Shown here: positions 36,884-45,313 of the stretch, piece after piece
Position numbering within the stretch: the first letter of the stretch is position 1
Layout of the letters: every line of letters starts with the position of its first letter
Assembly (NCBI GenBank): GCA_963789495.1
Contig: CAWBLP010000010.1
Coordinates: 620,001 to 684,000, forward strand
DNA length: 64,000 nt
Direction: 5' to 3'
DNA from: CAWBLP01 sp963789495
GTDB lineage: Bacteria > Pseudomonadota > Alphaproteobacteria > Acetobacterales > Acetobacteraceae
The notes under the pieces: generated by a model
Database searches by the model: none
What the model saw: only the letters and a program-made list of their open reading frames with translations
Told to the model about the DNA's origin: nothing
Position numbers and translations under genes: made by a program

Positions 36884-39736
36884 ATGCGCGTCTTCATCAG
36901 CTACGGCCACCCGCCGCCGGAGAACGCCGCCCTCGTGCAGCGCATCCGCGCCCGTCTGGACGCCGCCGGGCATGAGACCTGGATAGACACCGGCGGCATC
37001 GAGCATGGCGACGACTGGCGCCGCGCCATCATGGCCGGGCTACAGAATTCCGACTGGACGCTCGCCTTCCTGTCCCGCCATTCGGTGCGCGACCCCGGCG
37101 TGTGCCTGGACGAGCTGAACATCGCGCTGCACGTGAAAGGCGGGGCGATCGCCGCGGTGCTGATCGAGCCGGAACACCAGGTGGACCCGCCGCACCACCT
37201 CGGCGGCTCGCAGCGGATCGACATGGCGGATTGGCGGATGCGGGCCGCAACCGGCGGCGCCGCCTGGGAGGCCTGGTTCGACGCCAGGCTCGCCGAGATC
37301 GAGGCGGTGCTCGCCAGCCCGGTAGCGCAGCGTTTCGCCGCGGAGATCGACCTGCTGGACCGGCTGCTGCGCCCGGTGGAACAGGCCGCCGACATCCCGC
37401 CGCTGCTGGACGGCTTCGTCGGCCGCGGCTGGCTGCTGGACGAACTGGACCGCCGCCGCCGCGGCGCGCTGCCGCACCGGCTGATCTGGATCGCCGGCGG
37501 CCCGGGCACCGGCAAGAGTGCCTTCGCCGCCTGGCTCGCCACCTACCACCGCGCCAACGTCATCGCGCTGAATCTGTGCGACGCCCTCCTCGACGCGCGC
37601 AACCAGCCGGCGCGGGTGCTGCACACGCTGGCCTTCCAGCTTGCCCGCCGCATCCCCGACTACCGCGCCCACCTGCTCACCAGGCTCGCCCGGCTGGCGA
37701 ACCGGCCGGGGCGCGACCCGCTGGCCGAACTGTCGGAACCGATGGAGGCGGGGCTGGTACAGGCGGCGCTGGAGACGAAGAGGATGCCGCCGGAGGAGAA
37801 ATTCCACTGGCTGCTGGCCGAACCGCTGAACCACTGCATCGATGGCGGGCGCGGCACCGACCGCTATTTGCTGGTGCTGGACGGGCTGGACGAGACGCTG
37901 CGCGACGGCGAGAGCGAGCTGGCCGAACTATTCACCGGCCGCGCGGCGAAATTGCCGGGATGGCTGGCGGTGGCGGCGACCAGCCGGCCGGAACTCGCGC
38001 ATATCCTGTCGCAGGTGGAGCCGCTGCATTTGGATGCCGCCGCCGGACAGCGGCAGGATTTGCATGTCTATGCGCAGGCTTGGTTCGGCCCCGGCGATCC
38101 GGCGCTGCTGGACCGGGTGGTGGAAGCGGCCGAGGGCAGCTTCCTGTACCTGCGCTTCCTGCGGGAGGCGGTGGAGGCCGGCTGGATGTCGCTGCACGCG
38201 CCGGAGGGCCTGCCGCGCGGCATGATCGGCATGTATCGCCGCTGGTTCCGCCGCCAGTTCCCCGACCGGGCGGCGTACCGGCGTGACGTCGTGCCACTGC
38301 TGTCGGTGCTGTGTGCCGCCCGGCTGGCGGTGCCGCTGGACCTGCTGCGCGCCATTCGGGCGCTCGGCTGGGACGATCTGCACCGGCGCACCCGCATGTT
38401 GGAAGCGCTGGGCAGCCTGTTCGTGCGGCGCGGCGACGCGCTGGCGCCGTGCCACGCCAGCCTGCGCGACTGGCTGACCGACCCGGACGCCGCCCACGCC
38501 GCATTCGTGGTCGATCCGGCGCCGGGCAGCCGATTGCTGGCGGATGCGCTGTGGCCGCGGTTTGTGGCGCTGCTCGACACGCCGGCCGGCACGCTGCCCG
38601 ATGCTTTCACCCTCGCCGAATTGCCGCGGCTTGGGATGCAGCAGGGTGATGCGGTGTTGCGCGGCTACCTGGATGCGGCGGGAGAATGGCGGCCGGTGGC
38701 GGCGCAACTGCACGATATTGTTACTATTATGCAACAGAAGGTTTCCTGGCGCGCCGCGCTCGACTGGCTGCGGCTGTACGACGTGCTGGCCGAGCGGTCC
38801 GGCGCGGAAGCACTGGCCGACCGAAGGTGGGCACTGGTGGAGTCGGGGGACATTCAGCGGACGATCGGGCAGACCGCAGCCGCATTGCAGGCCTACCGCC
38901 AAAGCAAGCTGGTCGCCGAGTCCCTGCTGGCGGCGGCGCCTGGAAACCTGGACCGGCAGCACGAGCTCTCCGTCAGTCACGACCGCATCGGCGACGTGCT
39001 GGTGGCCCAGGGCGAACTCGCCCAGGCGCTCGACGCGTTTCAAGCCGGCATGCACATCCGACGCAAACTAGTCGACCAGGACCCAGGCAACGCCGGCTGG
39101 CAGCGCGATCTCTCCGTCAGTCAGGACCGCATCGGCGACGTGCTGGTGGCGCAGGGCGAACTCGCCCAGGCGCTCGACGCGTTTCAAGCCGGCATGCACA
39201 TCCGACGCAAACTAGTCGACCAGGACCCAGGCAACGCCGGCTGGCAGCGCGATCTCTCCATCAGTCACGAGCGCATCGGCGACGTGCTGGCGGCGCAGGG
39301 CGAACTCGCCCAGGCGCTCGACGCGTTTCAAGCCGGCATGCACATCCGACGCAAACTAGTCGACCAGGACCCAGGCAACGCCGGCTGGCAGCGCGATCTC
39401 TCCGTCAGTCACGAGCGCATCGGCAACGTGCTGGTGGCGCAGGGCGAACTCGCCCAGGCGCTCGACGCGTTTCAAGCCGGCATGCACATCCGACGCAAAC
39501 TAGTCGACCAGGACCCAGGCAACGCCGGCTGGCAGCGCGATGTATTGGGGTCGCTGTACAAACTCGCCGAGGTCGCCGCCTCCGCCGCGGACTGGCCGCA
39601 GGCGAAGGCGCAGGCCGCTCAGGCCCTGGCGCTGGCCCGCGACCTGGTGACGCGGTTCCCCAACAACCCGCAGCACACCCGCGACCTGCCGGTGGTGGAA
39701 AGCCTGCACCGGCGGATCGAGGCGCAGGCCGCATGA
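36884..39736 (+). CDS. TIR-STAND (NACHT-like) NTPase-TPR protein, candidate antiphage sensor
   Basis: 950 residues in three parts. Residues 1-130: TIR domain of the TIR_2/DUF1863 type, MRVFISYGHPP at the start, HETWIDTGGIEHGDDWR, and DELNIAL with the Glu (about E77) that is catalytic in NADase TIRs. About 200-600: STAND-class P-loop ATPase with Walker A GGPGTGKSA (about 205), Walker B LLVLDGLDE (about 330) and the following helical region. About 690-950: TPR-like solenoid including four almost identical 48-residue repeats (LSVSHDRIGDVLVAQGELA and so on). The start is at MRVFISYG. The downstream gene overlaps by four bases (ATGA). The layout is that of prokaryotic NLR-like immune sensors: solenoid senses, STAND oligomerises, TIR makes a nucleotide signal or depletes NAD. 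Function is inferred. Confidence 0.85.
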   Translation: MRVFISYGHPPPENAALVQRIRARLDAAGHETWIDTGGIEHGDDWRRAIMAGLQNSDWTLAFLSRHSVRDPGVCLDELNIALHVKGGAIAAVLIEPEHQVDPPHHLGGSQRIDMADWRMRAATGGAAWEAWFDARLAEIEAVLASPVAQRFAAEIDLLDRLLRPVEQAADIPPLLDGFVGRGWLLDELDRRRRGALPHRLIWIAGGPGTGKSAFAAWLATYHRANVIALNLCDALLDARNQPARVLHTLAFQLARRIPDYRAHLLTRLARLANRPGRDPLAELSEPMEAGLVQAALETKRMPPEEKFHWLLAEPLNHCIDGGRGTDRYLLVLDGLDETLRDGESELAELFTGRAAKLPGWLAVAATSRPELAHILSQVEPLHLDAAAGQRQDLHVYAQAWFGPGDPALLDRVVEAAEGSFLYLRFLREAVEAGWMSLHAPEGLPRGMIGMYRRWFRRQFPDRAAYRRDVVPLLSVLCAARLAVPLDLLRAIRALGWDDLHRRTRMLEALGSLFVRRGDALAPCHASLRDWLTDPDAAHAAFVVDPAPGSRLLADALWPRFVALLDTPAGTLPDAFTLAELPRLGMQQGDAVLRGYLDAAGEWRPVAAQLHDIVTIMQQKVSWRAALDWLRLYDVLAERSGAEALADRRWALVESGDIQRTIGQTAAALQAYRQSKLVAESLLAAAPGNLDRQHELSVSHDRIGDVLVAQGELAQALDAFQAGMHIRRKLVDQDPGNAGWQRDLSVSQDRIGDVLVAQGELAQALDAFQAGMHIRRKLVDQDPGNAGWQRDLSISHERIGDVLAAQGELAQALDAFQAGMHIRRKLVDQDPGNAGWQRDLSVSHERIGNVLVAQGELAQALDAFQAGMHIRRKLVDQDPGNAGWQRDVLGSLYKLAEVAASAADWPQAKAQAAQALALARDLVTRFPNNPQHTRDLPVVESLHRRIEAQAA
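38966..39541 (+). repeat. Four tandem 144-bp coding repeats (48 residues each)
   Basis: Copies start at 38966, 39110, 39254 and 39398, exact period 144. They are near-identical at the DNA level, synonymous sites included: only a few bases differ, such as CACGACC/CAGGACC/CACGAGC and CTGGTGGCC/CTGGCGGCG. Each unit encodes one TPR-like hairpin plus linker ending in DPGNAGWQRD. Such identity means recent duplication or ongoing gene conversion, and copy number is likely to vary between strains. Confidence 0.97.
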
Positions 39737-41712
39737 CCGGCAAGCAGCACCGCGCCGAACCGTTTCCGCTGATCGTCGGCGTCACCGGCCATCGCGACAT
39801 TCCGCCTGAGGCGCGTGAGACACTCCGCAAGACGGTGCGCAACGTATTGCAGGGGCTCAGCAGTGCCGAACAATTCGGGGCGGACGCGGTCTGCGTGCTG
39901 TCCGCGCTGGCGCAGGGGGCCGACCAGCTCGTCGCCGAGGTCGCGCTGGAACTCGGCCTGCGGCTGATCGCGGTGTCGCCGATGCCGCTGGACGACTACC
40001 GCGCCACACTGCAGGACGATCCCGAAGCGGCAGAGCGGTTCGAGGAGTATTGGCGGCGCGCCGCTCTGCAACTGGTGCTGCCGTGGGTCGACGAAAACGA
40101 GCAAACGCGCGACCACAAGCTGCAATACGAGCAGTTGGGTGGCGTGCTGTCCCGCTATTCTCATCTGTTGCTGGCGCTGTGGGACGGGCAGAAGCCGTGG
40201 GACACACTGACCACACCCGAGGAGCAACAGGACGCGCGCGGTGGAACGAGCCACGTGCTGCACATGCGTCACCATGCGGAACGCGAGGCGGAAGGGTTCC
40301 GCAGCAGTCCGCTGTTCAAGGATGCCAGTTCCCGGCTCGATCTGGCGCGTGGCGGGCCAGTGCTGCATGTCGTCACCCAGCGGATCAAGACGCACAGCAA
40401 CGTCGCCAGCGGCGGCCTTTCGGTGGTCGCCGGCGACTGCGTCGTGTTGCCACCCTATGCGGTGGGCAGTCGCGTTCTCACGGCGGCGGAGCAGGTGAGG
40501 CTGACCGAAACGATCCGCGAAGACAGCGCAAAGGAGTTTCAACGACTCCGCGAGCTCAACACCATGTTGCGCGGTTTCGGCCGGGTGGAAGGTGCCAAGC
40601 ATGCGAAGCAGATCGGCTTCCTGCTACCGAGCGATCCGGCGATGGACCCACCGGGCGCGGCCCGCGATCATATCGGGTTGCTGCGCACTCTGCAGGCCGG
40701 CGCGGATGCCGCGGCGCAGCGGTTTCAGCGGCGCTTGTTCGGCGAATTCGTGCCCGCCACCGGACCGGGCCACATGTTGCGCAATGGCTGGAAGGTCCTT
40801 GCCGAGGAGTGGCGCCTGCCCGCGGTCGGCATGGTGTCCTTGTTCACGACGCTGGTAGTGGCAACCGTAATTTGGTTCGAGATTTACGCCCATGTGCCTC
40901 ATGCGGAGTGGGCGATCCTTCCCTATCTGCTGATGCCGTTGATCGGACTGGCGCTGTACCGTTGCCTCGTGCGGCGTGGCGAATGGCAGAACCAATTCCA
41001 GGATTATCGTGCCCTGGCCGAAGCGATGCGGGTCCAGATTGCATGGGCCGGCGCGGCCATGCCACGCGGCGTGGCGGACCACTATCTACGCCTGCAACGT
41101 GACGAACTGGGCTGGATCCAGTTCGCCTTGCGCGGGCCGGCATTGTGGGCCGCGGCCCTGGCGCTGGAGCTTCCGGGCCCGCTGCGGCCGCTGGTGAACG
41201 AGCGCTGGATCGAGGACCAGTGCGTGTTCTTCCTGGGCCGCGACGGAAGACTCGGAAAGTCGGATCTGAACCAGATTGCACTGAAGCGATCGCAGGCATG
41301 GACCAAACGGTTCGGCTTCAGCAGCCTGGGATTGTCCGGCCTGCTCTTGGTTATGGAACTGGCGAAGCTCTGCACCGAGCACGCCGCGCGCTTCACCGTG
41401 TCGGACCAGATATGGCATTGGTTGCGCGACGGGCTGCTGGTGCTGACCGCCACCGCGGGCGGCATCGCAGCCACCTTCGCCTTGTCGGCCGAACGGCGCG
41501 CCTATGAGGCGCACGGACATTCCTACCTGGCCCTGGGCCACATCTTCGCCAAAGCCCGGACGGAGGCAGAGCGTGACGCCTGCGCCAAGGACGACGAGGA
41601 ATACAAGAAGCTGATCTTCGACCTCGGCCGCGAGGCCCTGGCCGAGAATGCTGCCTGGCTGCAGGACCATCGGCGCCGCCCGATCGAACATCACCCGCAT
41701 GGGGGCGGCTGA
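39733..41712 (+). CDS. SLOG-domain protein with four membrane segments (SLATT-like), candidate effector
   Basis: 659 residues. The N-terminal Rossmann-like SLOG/LOG-type nucleotide-binding domain has IVGVTGHRDIPPE, then LSALAQGADQLVAEVAL and LRLIAVSPMP, the DprA/LOG pattern. It extends to about residue 330 with SHLLLALWDGQ. Then come two hydrophobic segments (about 363-385 and 392-413), a cytoplasmic stretch, and two more (about 525-545 and 565-588) followed by a charged helical tail, resembling a SLATT membrane module. SLOG domains bind NAD-derived signals in Thoeris ThsA, and SLATT proteins are predicted pore formers. The ATG overlaps the TIR gene stop (ATGA). A TIR-activated membrane effector is the natural reading; unproven. 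Confidence 0.75.
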   Translation: MTGKQHRAEPFPLIVGVTGHRDIPPEARETLRKTVRNVLQGLSSAEQFGADAVCVLSALAQGADQLVAEVALELGLRLIAVSPMPLDDYRATLQDDPEAAERFEEYWRRAALQLVLPWVDENEQTRDHKLQYEQLGGVLSRYSHLLLALWDGQKPWDTLTTPEEQQDARGGTSHVLHMRHHAEREAEGFRSSPLFKDASSRLDLARGGPVLHVVTQRIKTHSNVASGGLSVVAGDCVVLPPYAVGSRVLTAAEQVRLTETIREDSAKEFQRLRELNTMLRGFGRVEGAKHAKQIGFLLPSDPAMDPPGAARDHIGLLRTLQAGADAAAQRFQRRLFGEFVPATGPGHMLRNGWKVLAEEWRLPAVGMVSLFTTLVVATVIWFEIYAHVPHAEWAILPYLLMPLIGLALYRCLVRRGEWQNQFQDYRALAEAMRVQIAWAGAAMPRGVADHYLRLQRDELGWIQFALRGPALWAAALALELPGPLRPLVNERWIEDQCVFFLGRDGRLGKSDLNQIALKRSQAWTKRFGFSSLGLSGLLLVMELAKLCTEHAARFTVSDQIWHWLRDGLLVLTATAGGIAATFALSAERRAYEAHGHSYLALGHIFAKARTEAERDACAKDDEEYKKLIFDLGREALAENAAWLQDHRRRPIEHHPHGGG

Positions 41713-41826
41713 TTCCGGCTGCAACCCGCTGCCTGGCCCGGCCTGCACGCTGCCAGACCCTGGTATCGCCTTGGCCGGAAATGCGCGTAAGATCGCAGCG
41801 AAGACCGAAGGCGTAAGGGCACACGC

Positions 41827-42594
41827 ATGATCCTGATCGCAGACAGCGCACGGGCGCTGCAGACCAACCGTCGCAAGACCGGCAACGGCTGGAACACACG
41901 ATTCATCGGCGAGAACCGTAACACCCTGCAGCCGGGCGAAGCCGTGCCGGACGCCGACACGCTATATCCGATGGCCTTCCTGGTGGAGAAAGACGCCGGC
42001 GCGGTGGTGAAGCCGCATTTCCACCGGGCGGACCAGTTCCAGGTCATCGTGCAGGGTGCCGGCCGTCTCGGGCTGCACGATGTCGGCAGCATCGCGGTGC
42101 ACTACACCGATCCCTATTCCGCCTACGGCCCGATCGTCGCGGCTGAGGAAGGCGTCTCCTGGTTCACCCTGCGCAACAGCTGGGACCCGGGCGCGCAATA
42201 CATGCCGGGGGAGCGCGCACAGCTGCGCGCCGGCCGCGCCCGCTGGCAGCACCGCGAGGCCGTGGGGGCGCCGCTGCCGGCGCTGACCCCAGCCGAACTG
42301 GCCGGCGTGACTGAAGCCGGCTGCATGAACGTGCTGGAAGACGCGCCCGACGGGCTCGGCTCCTGGCGCTATCGCCTACCGAAGCTGGGCACCGTCACCG
42401 GTCCCGATCCGTCAGCCGGCGGCGGCCAGTTCTGGCTGGTGCTGGCGGGTTCGGCCGTCGTGCCGGGATCGGAGCTGCTGCCGGTGCAATCCTGCATTTT
42501 CGTCGGCCCCGAGGACCAGGCCCTGGCCGTCACCGCCGGCGATGCAGGCGCCGAACTGCTGTGCATGCAGTTCCCACGCTTCGCCCGCCAGTAG
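41827..42594 (+). CDS. Cupin-domain protein of unknown function
   Basis: 255 residues, probably a bicupin. The first cupin motif is KPHFHRADQFQVIVQGAGRLG (metal-type His pair in PHFHRAD and Glu/Gln positions following); a second, degenerate barrel ends in GPEDQALAV. No signal peptide. It stands alone, 114 bases after the SLOG gene, and is followed by a clear hairpin terminator. Possibly a dioxygenase- or isomerase-like enzyme; no substrate can be suggested. Confidence 0.65.
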   Translation: MILIADSARALQTNRRKTGNGWNTRFIGENRNTLQPGEAVPDADTLYPMAFLVEKDAGAVVKPHFHRADQFQVIVQGAGRLGLHDVGSIAVHYTDPYSAYGPIVAAEEGVSWFTLRNSWDPGAQYMPGERAQLRAGRARWQHREAVGAPLPALTPAELAGVTEAGCMNVLEDAPDGLGSWRYRLPKLGTVTGPDPSAGGGQFWLVLAGSAVVPGSELLPVQSCIFVGPEDQALAVTAGDAGAELLCMQFPRFARQ

Positions 42595-42623
42595 CGCCAT
42601 CCGCCGAACAGCCACTCAAACGA

Positions 42624-42668
42624 AACGGCTGCGCCGGGGGAATCCGACGCAGCCGTTCTATTTCTCGC
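42624..42668 (+). terminator. Intrinsic terminator, probably bidirectional
   Basis: AACGGCTGCG (42624-42633) pairs perfectly with CGCAGCCGTT (42648-42657), then TTCTATTTCTC. It lies between the converging cupin and DUF4168 genes; the reverse strand also has a T-rich run after the stem. Confidence 0.8.
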
Positions 42669-42681
42669 CAGTCGGCCGGGA

Positions 42682-42993
42682 TCAGGTCGCCGCGCGGGCC
42701 GCGGTCAGCAGACGATCCTCCAGCTCCGGATTGCCCTCGGCAGCGGTCACGACCTCGTTGTAGTCGTTCACCGACAGACCCTGGTCGCCGATCGCCTTCA
42801 CCGCGGCCTGCTGGGCCTTTTCCGCCAGCCGTTCCTTCTCGTCGTCGGACTCCGCGGTCTGGACGCGCTCGGTGTATTCCTGGCGGATCATCGCCACCTG
42901 TCCGACGGCGGCGCCAACCTTTTCCACCATCTCATCGGGCACGCCCACGCCGGGGTTTGTGCCGTTCGCGCTGGTCTTTCGGGTGCCGGCCAT
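42682..42993 (-). CDS. DUF4168-like small protein
   Basis: 103 residues, charged and helical. The C-terminal part IGDQGLSVNDYNEVVTAAEGN matches the DUF4168 pattern (G-L-S-x-x-x-Y-N-x-x-x-x-A-A), a helical family of unknown function common in alphaproteobacteria and cyanobacteria. Most relatives are secreted, but no signal peptide is seen here: the N-terminus is basic and Thr/Asn-rich. It ends just before the shared terminator at 42624. A start at 42993 gives the whole domain. Confidence 0.65.
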   Translation of the reverse strand: MAGTRKTSANGTNPGVGVPDEMVEKVGAAVGQVAMIRQEYTERVQTAESDDEKERLAEKAQQAAVKAIGDQGLSVNDYNEVVTAAEGNPELEDRLLTAARAAT

Positions 42994-43164
42994 GCATTCG
43001 CTCCATCTCTGTCCAAACTGTGATCCGCGAGGATCACAGGTGGTGCAACGACCGGCAGCGGATCGGGTTCAACCGAATTTACCTAACGGGTAGAAAAATC
43101 GCGCGCCGGCAACCAAGCGAAGCAGCGGCGCGATGGCGCGCTGAACAGGTCACGCACGTTGTAC

Positions 43165-43295
43165 GGTGCCCGCGCGCTGAACATCCCCTCCTGGTCGGGT
43201 TTGACCCGGCCAACTAACCCTCGAAAGTGCAGGAAGCGGGCGCTGCGCAACCCGATCGTTCCGGTGGAGATGGCCGAGTCAAGCCCGGCCAAGAT
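43165..43295. repeat. Dispersed intergenic repeat family B
   Basis: GGTCGGGTTTGACCCGGCC, then GCGCTGCGCAACCCGATCG, TTCCGGTGGAGATGGCCGAG and TCAAGCCCGGCCAAGATGC. This is the same block as at 48985 and, inverted, at 7195. One of the translations gives the chance peptide MAGLDSAISTGTIG. Confidence 0.65.
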
Positions 43296-43430
43296 GCGAA
43301 ACGGAACCGGTCAAGCCGCACGCCAAACCGGCCGAGCCGCAATCCGGAACTTGTCAATCTGCAATCCGAAACCGGACAAGCCGCAAAGCGGCGCCGGCCG
43401 GGCCGCATCCGGAGTCGGCCATGGCGGAAA
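43296..43430. repeat. Degenerate short tandem repeat (unit about 22-25 bp)
   Basis: Imperfect reiteration of CAAACCGG followed by CCGAGCCGCAATC: GAACCGGTCAAGCCGCA, AACCGGCCGAGCCGCAA, AACTTGTCAATCTGCAA, AACCGGACAAGCCGCAA. It lies in the 560-base gap between the DUF4168 gene and pheA. No gene is seen in the rest of the gap. Confidence 0.55.
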
Positions 43431-43559
43431 GCGGTCCGGGCCCCGACGCACGGCGGAGCCGACGACGACACAAACGGACGTGCTCGCTCTGCTGATTGGA
43501 CCGGCACGGGTCCGGCGCCCGCCGTGATGGGCCGCGCGCCCCGGCGGCTCCTGCTCCGG

Positions 43560-44402
43560 TTAATGCTGCGACCGCCGGAATGCCGCGACTGGATAGACGC
43601 CCAGAACCCGCACCTCGGAGGAAAAGAACGAAAGCTCCTCCAGCGCGCGGCGCAGCGGTGCCTGGTCGGGATGGCCATCCACGTCGCACAGGAACTGGGT
43701 GGCGGCGAACTGGCCGCCCAGCATGTAGCTCTCCAGCTTGGTCATGTTCACGCCATTGGTGGCGAACCCGCCCAGCGCCTTGTACAGCGCGGCCGGCACG
43801 TTGCGGACGCGGAACACGAACGTCGTCATCAGCCCCGCCTGGGTCGGCGGTGGAGTCACCGGGCGCGGCGACATGACGTAGAATCGCGTGGTGTTGTGCG
43901 CCGCGTCCTCGACATTGGCGCGCAGGATCTCGAGCCCGTAGATCTCCGCCGCCAGCGACGAGGCGATCGCCGCTTCCTCCGGCCGGCCCCATTCCGCCAC
44001 CAGCTTGGCGGAGCCGGCGGTATCGGCCTCCACCACCGGGGTCAGTCCCAGTTCGCGCAGGATGCGCCGCACCTGGCCCAGCGCCACGGTATGCGAATGC
44101 GCGCGCTTCAGCGCCGTGATCGCGGTGCCCTTGATCGCCAGCAGGCAATGCTCGACCCGCTGGAAATGCTCGCCCACCACGAACAGGCCGGATTCCGGCA
44201 GCAGATGGTGAATGTCCGGCACCCGGCCGGCCAGGCTGTTCTCGCAGGGCAGCATGGCAAGGTCGGCCCGCTGGTCACGCACGGCCTCCATCGCCGCCTC
44301 GAAGGTCTCGCAGGGCAGAGTGGTCATGCTGGGATAGGCGATGCGGCAGGCCAGGTCGGAATAGGCCCCCGGCATTCCCTGGAAGGCGATCGTGCCGGTC
44401 AT
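43560..44402 (-). CDS. pheA: Prephenate dehydratase
   Basis: 280-residue enzyme converting prephenate to phenylpyruvate in phenylalanine biosynthesis. The catalytic domain has GMPGAYSDLACR, LPCENSLAGRV (with the ENS substrate-binding motif) and AHNTTRFYVMS (the Thr of TRF is catalytic in PheA). A C-terminal ACT domain (MTTFVFRVRNVPAALYKALG; NMTKLESYMLGG, matching the ESRP-like Phe-binding motif in degenerate form) indicates feedback control by phenylalanine. Monofunctional, with no chorismate mutase part. The ATG overlaps the kdsB stop by four bases; kdsB-pheA-cycM is a conserved alphaproteobacterial block. Confidence 0.96.
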   Translation of the reverse strand: MTGTIAFQGMPGAYSDLACRIAYPSMTTLPCETFEAAMEAVRDQRADLAMLPCENSLAGRVPDIHHLLPESGLFVVGEHFQRVEHCLLAIKGTAITALKRAHSHTVALGQVRRILRELGLTPVVEADTAGSAKLVAEWGRPEEAAIASSLAAEIYGLEILRANVEDAAHNTTRFYVMSPRPVTPPPTQAGLMTTFVFRVRNVPAALYKALGGFATNGVNMTKLESYMLGGQFAATQFLCDVDGHPDQAPLRRALEELSFFSSEVRVLGVYPVAAFRRSQH

Positions 44403-45145
44403 CCGGTCCTGGCTCCTGATGCAAGCACGCGGCGCGCGCGCTCCAGATCGTCTGGCGTGTCCACACCGAACGGGGCGAATTCCACCCGCGCGCAGGCGAT
44501 GCGCATGCCGGCTTCCAGCGCGCGCAGTTGTTCGAGCTTCTCGCGCCGTTCCAGCGGGCTTTCCGGGAGGCTGACATAGCGGGCCAGCGCGGCACGGCGA
44601 TAGGCGTAGACACCGATATGGTGCCAGCGCAGCCCGTCCCCCCAGGGGATCGCCACCCGCGAGAAATACAGTGCCGGCGATACCGCGCGGCCGCGGTCGA
44701 AGGCGCAGGCGGCCTTCACCACGGAGGTCAGGGCTGCTTCCTCCTCCGACTCGATCGGCGCCACCAGGGTCGCGATATCCACCGCCAGGTCAGACAGCGG
44801 CGTCACCACGGCGCGGAGCTGGCCGGCGGGGATGGTCGGCAGGTCGCCCTGCAGGTTCACCACCACGTCGTGGCGCCCCTGCGGGTCCAGCGTGGCCAAC
44901 GCTGCATGCACGCGATCGGAACCGGACGGCAGCGACGGGTCGGTCATCACCGCGATGGCGCCGGCGGCGCGCACCGCGTCGGCCACCTCCGACTCGGCGC
45001 AGGCGACTGCGACGGGGCCGATATCCGCCTCCAGCGCGCGGTCCACCACATGCACGATCATCGGCTTGCCGAGGATATCGGCCAGTGGTTTGCCCGGCAG
45101 GCGGGTAGACGCCATGCGGGATGGGATGACGACGATCGGATTCAC
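44399..45145 (-). CDS. kdsB: 3-deoxy-manno-octulosonate cytidylyltransferase
   Basis: 248-residue cytoplasmic enzyme that activates Kdo with CTP for lipid A-core assembly. Seen: IPSRMASTRLPGKPLADI (nucleotide-binding N-terminus), LPSGSDRVHAALA, NLQGDLPTI (metal-binding Asp), HHIGVYAYRRAALARYV and SPLERREKLEQLRALEAG. Length is normal. It leads the kdsB-pheA operon and is divergent from cycM. Confidence 0.97.
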   Translation of the reverse strand: MNPIVVIPSRMASTRLPGKPLADILGKPMIVHVVDRALEADIGPVAVACAESEVADAVRAAGAIAVMTDPSLPSGSDRVHAALATLDPQGRHDVVVNLQGDLPTIPAGQLRAVVTPLSDLAVDIATLVAPIESEEEAALTSVVKAACAFDRGRAVSPALYFSRVAIPWGDGLRWHHIGVYAYRRAALARYVSLPESPLERREKLEQLRALEAGMRIACARVEFAPFGVDTPDDLERARRVLASGARTG

Positions 45146-45313
45146 GCTTGGCAGCCGGGCTGGGTGGGTTGAAGGGGCGGGGTCGTTTCCCTATGGTGCG
45201 CGCACCTTATGGACGCGAACGGCCGCACGCAACCGACGGCCGGCGGGTTCGTATGCACGTTTTGTCAGACCAGGTTCGCGCGCCCGCGCCGATCGAGTAG
45301 GAAGCCACGCCGC

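Noticed and set aside
38966..39541. Tandem repeats considered as a CRISPR array
   Set aside because: The 144-base units are contiguous, coding and without spacers; no cas gene is present.
36884..41712. Direct call of this operon as classical Thoeris (thsA/thsB)
   Set aside because: No SIR2 domain is present and the TIR protein carries STAND and TPR parts not found in ThsB; only the TIR/SLOG logic is shared.
43354..44148. 264-codon open frame on the minus strand upstream of and across pheA
   Set aside because: It is pheA read in another frame; the correct frame at 43560-44402 has the dehydratase and ACT domains.
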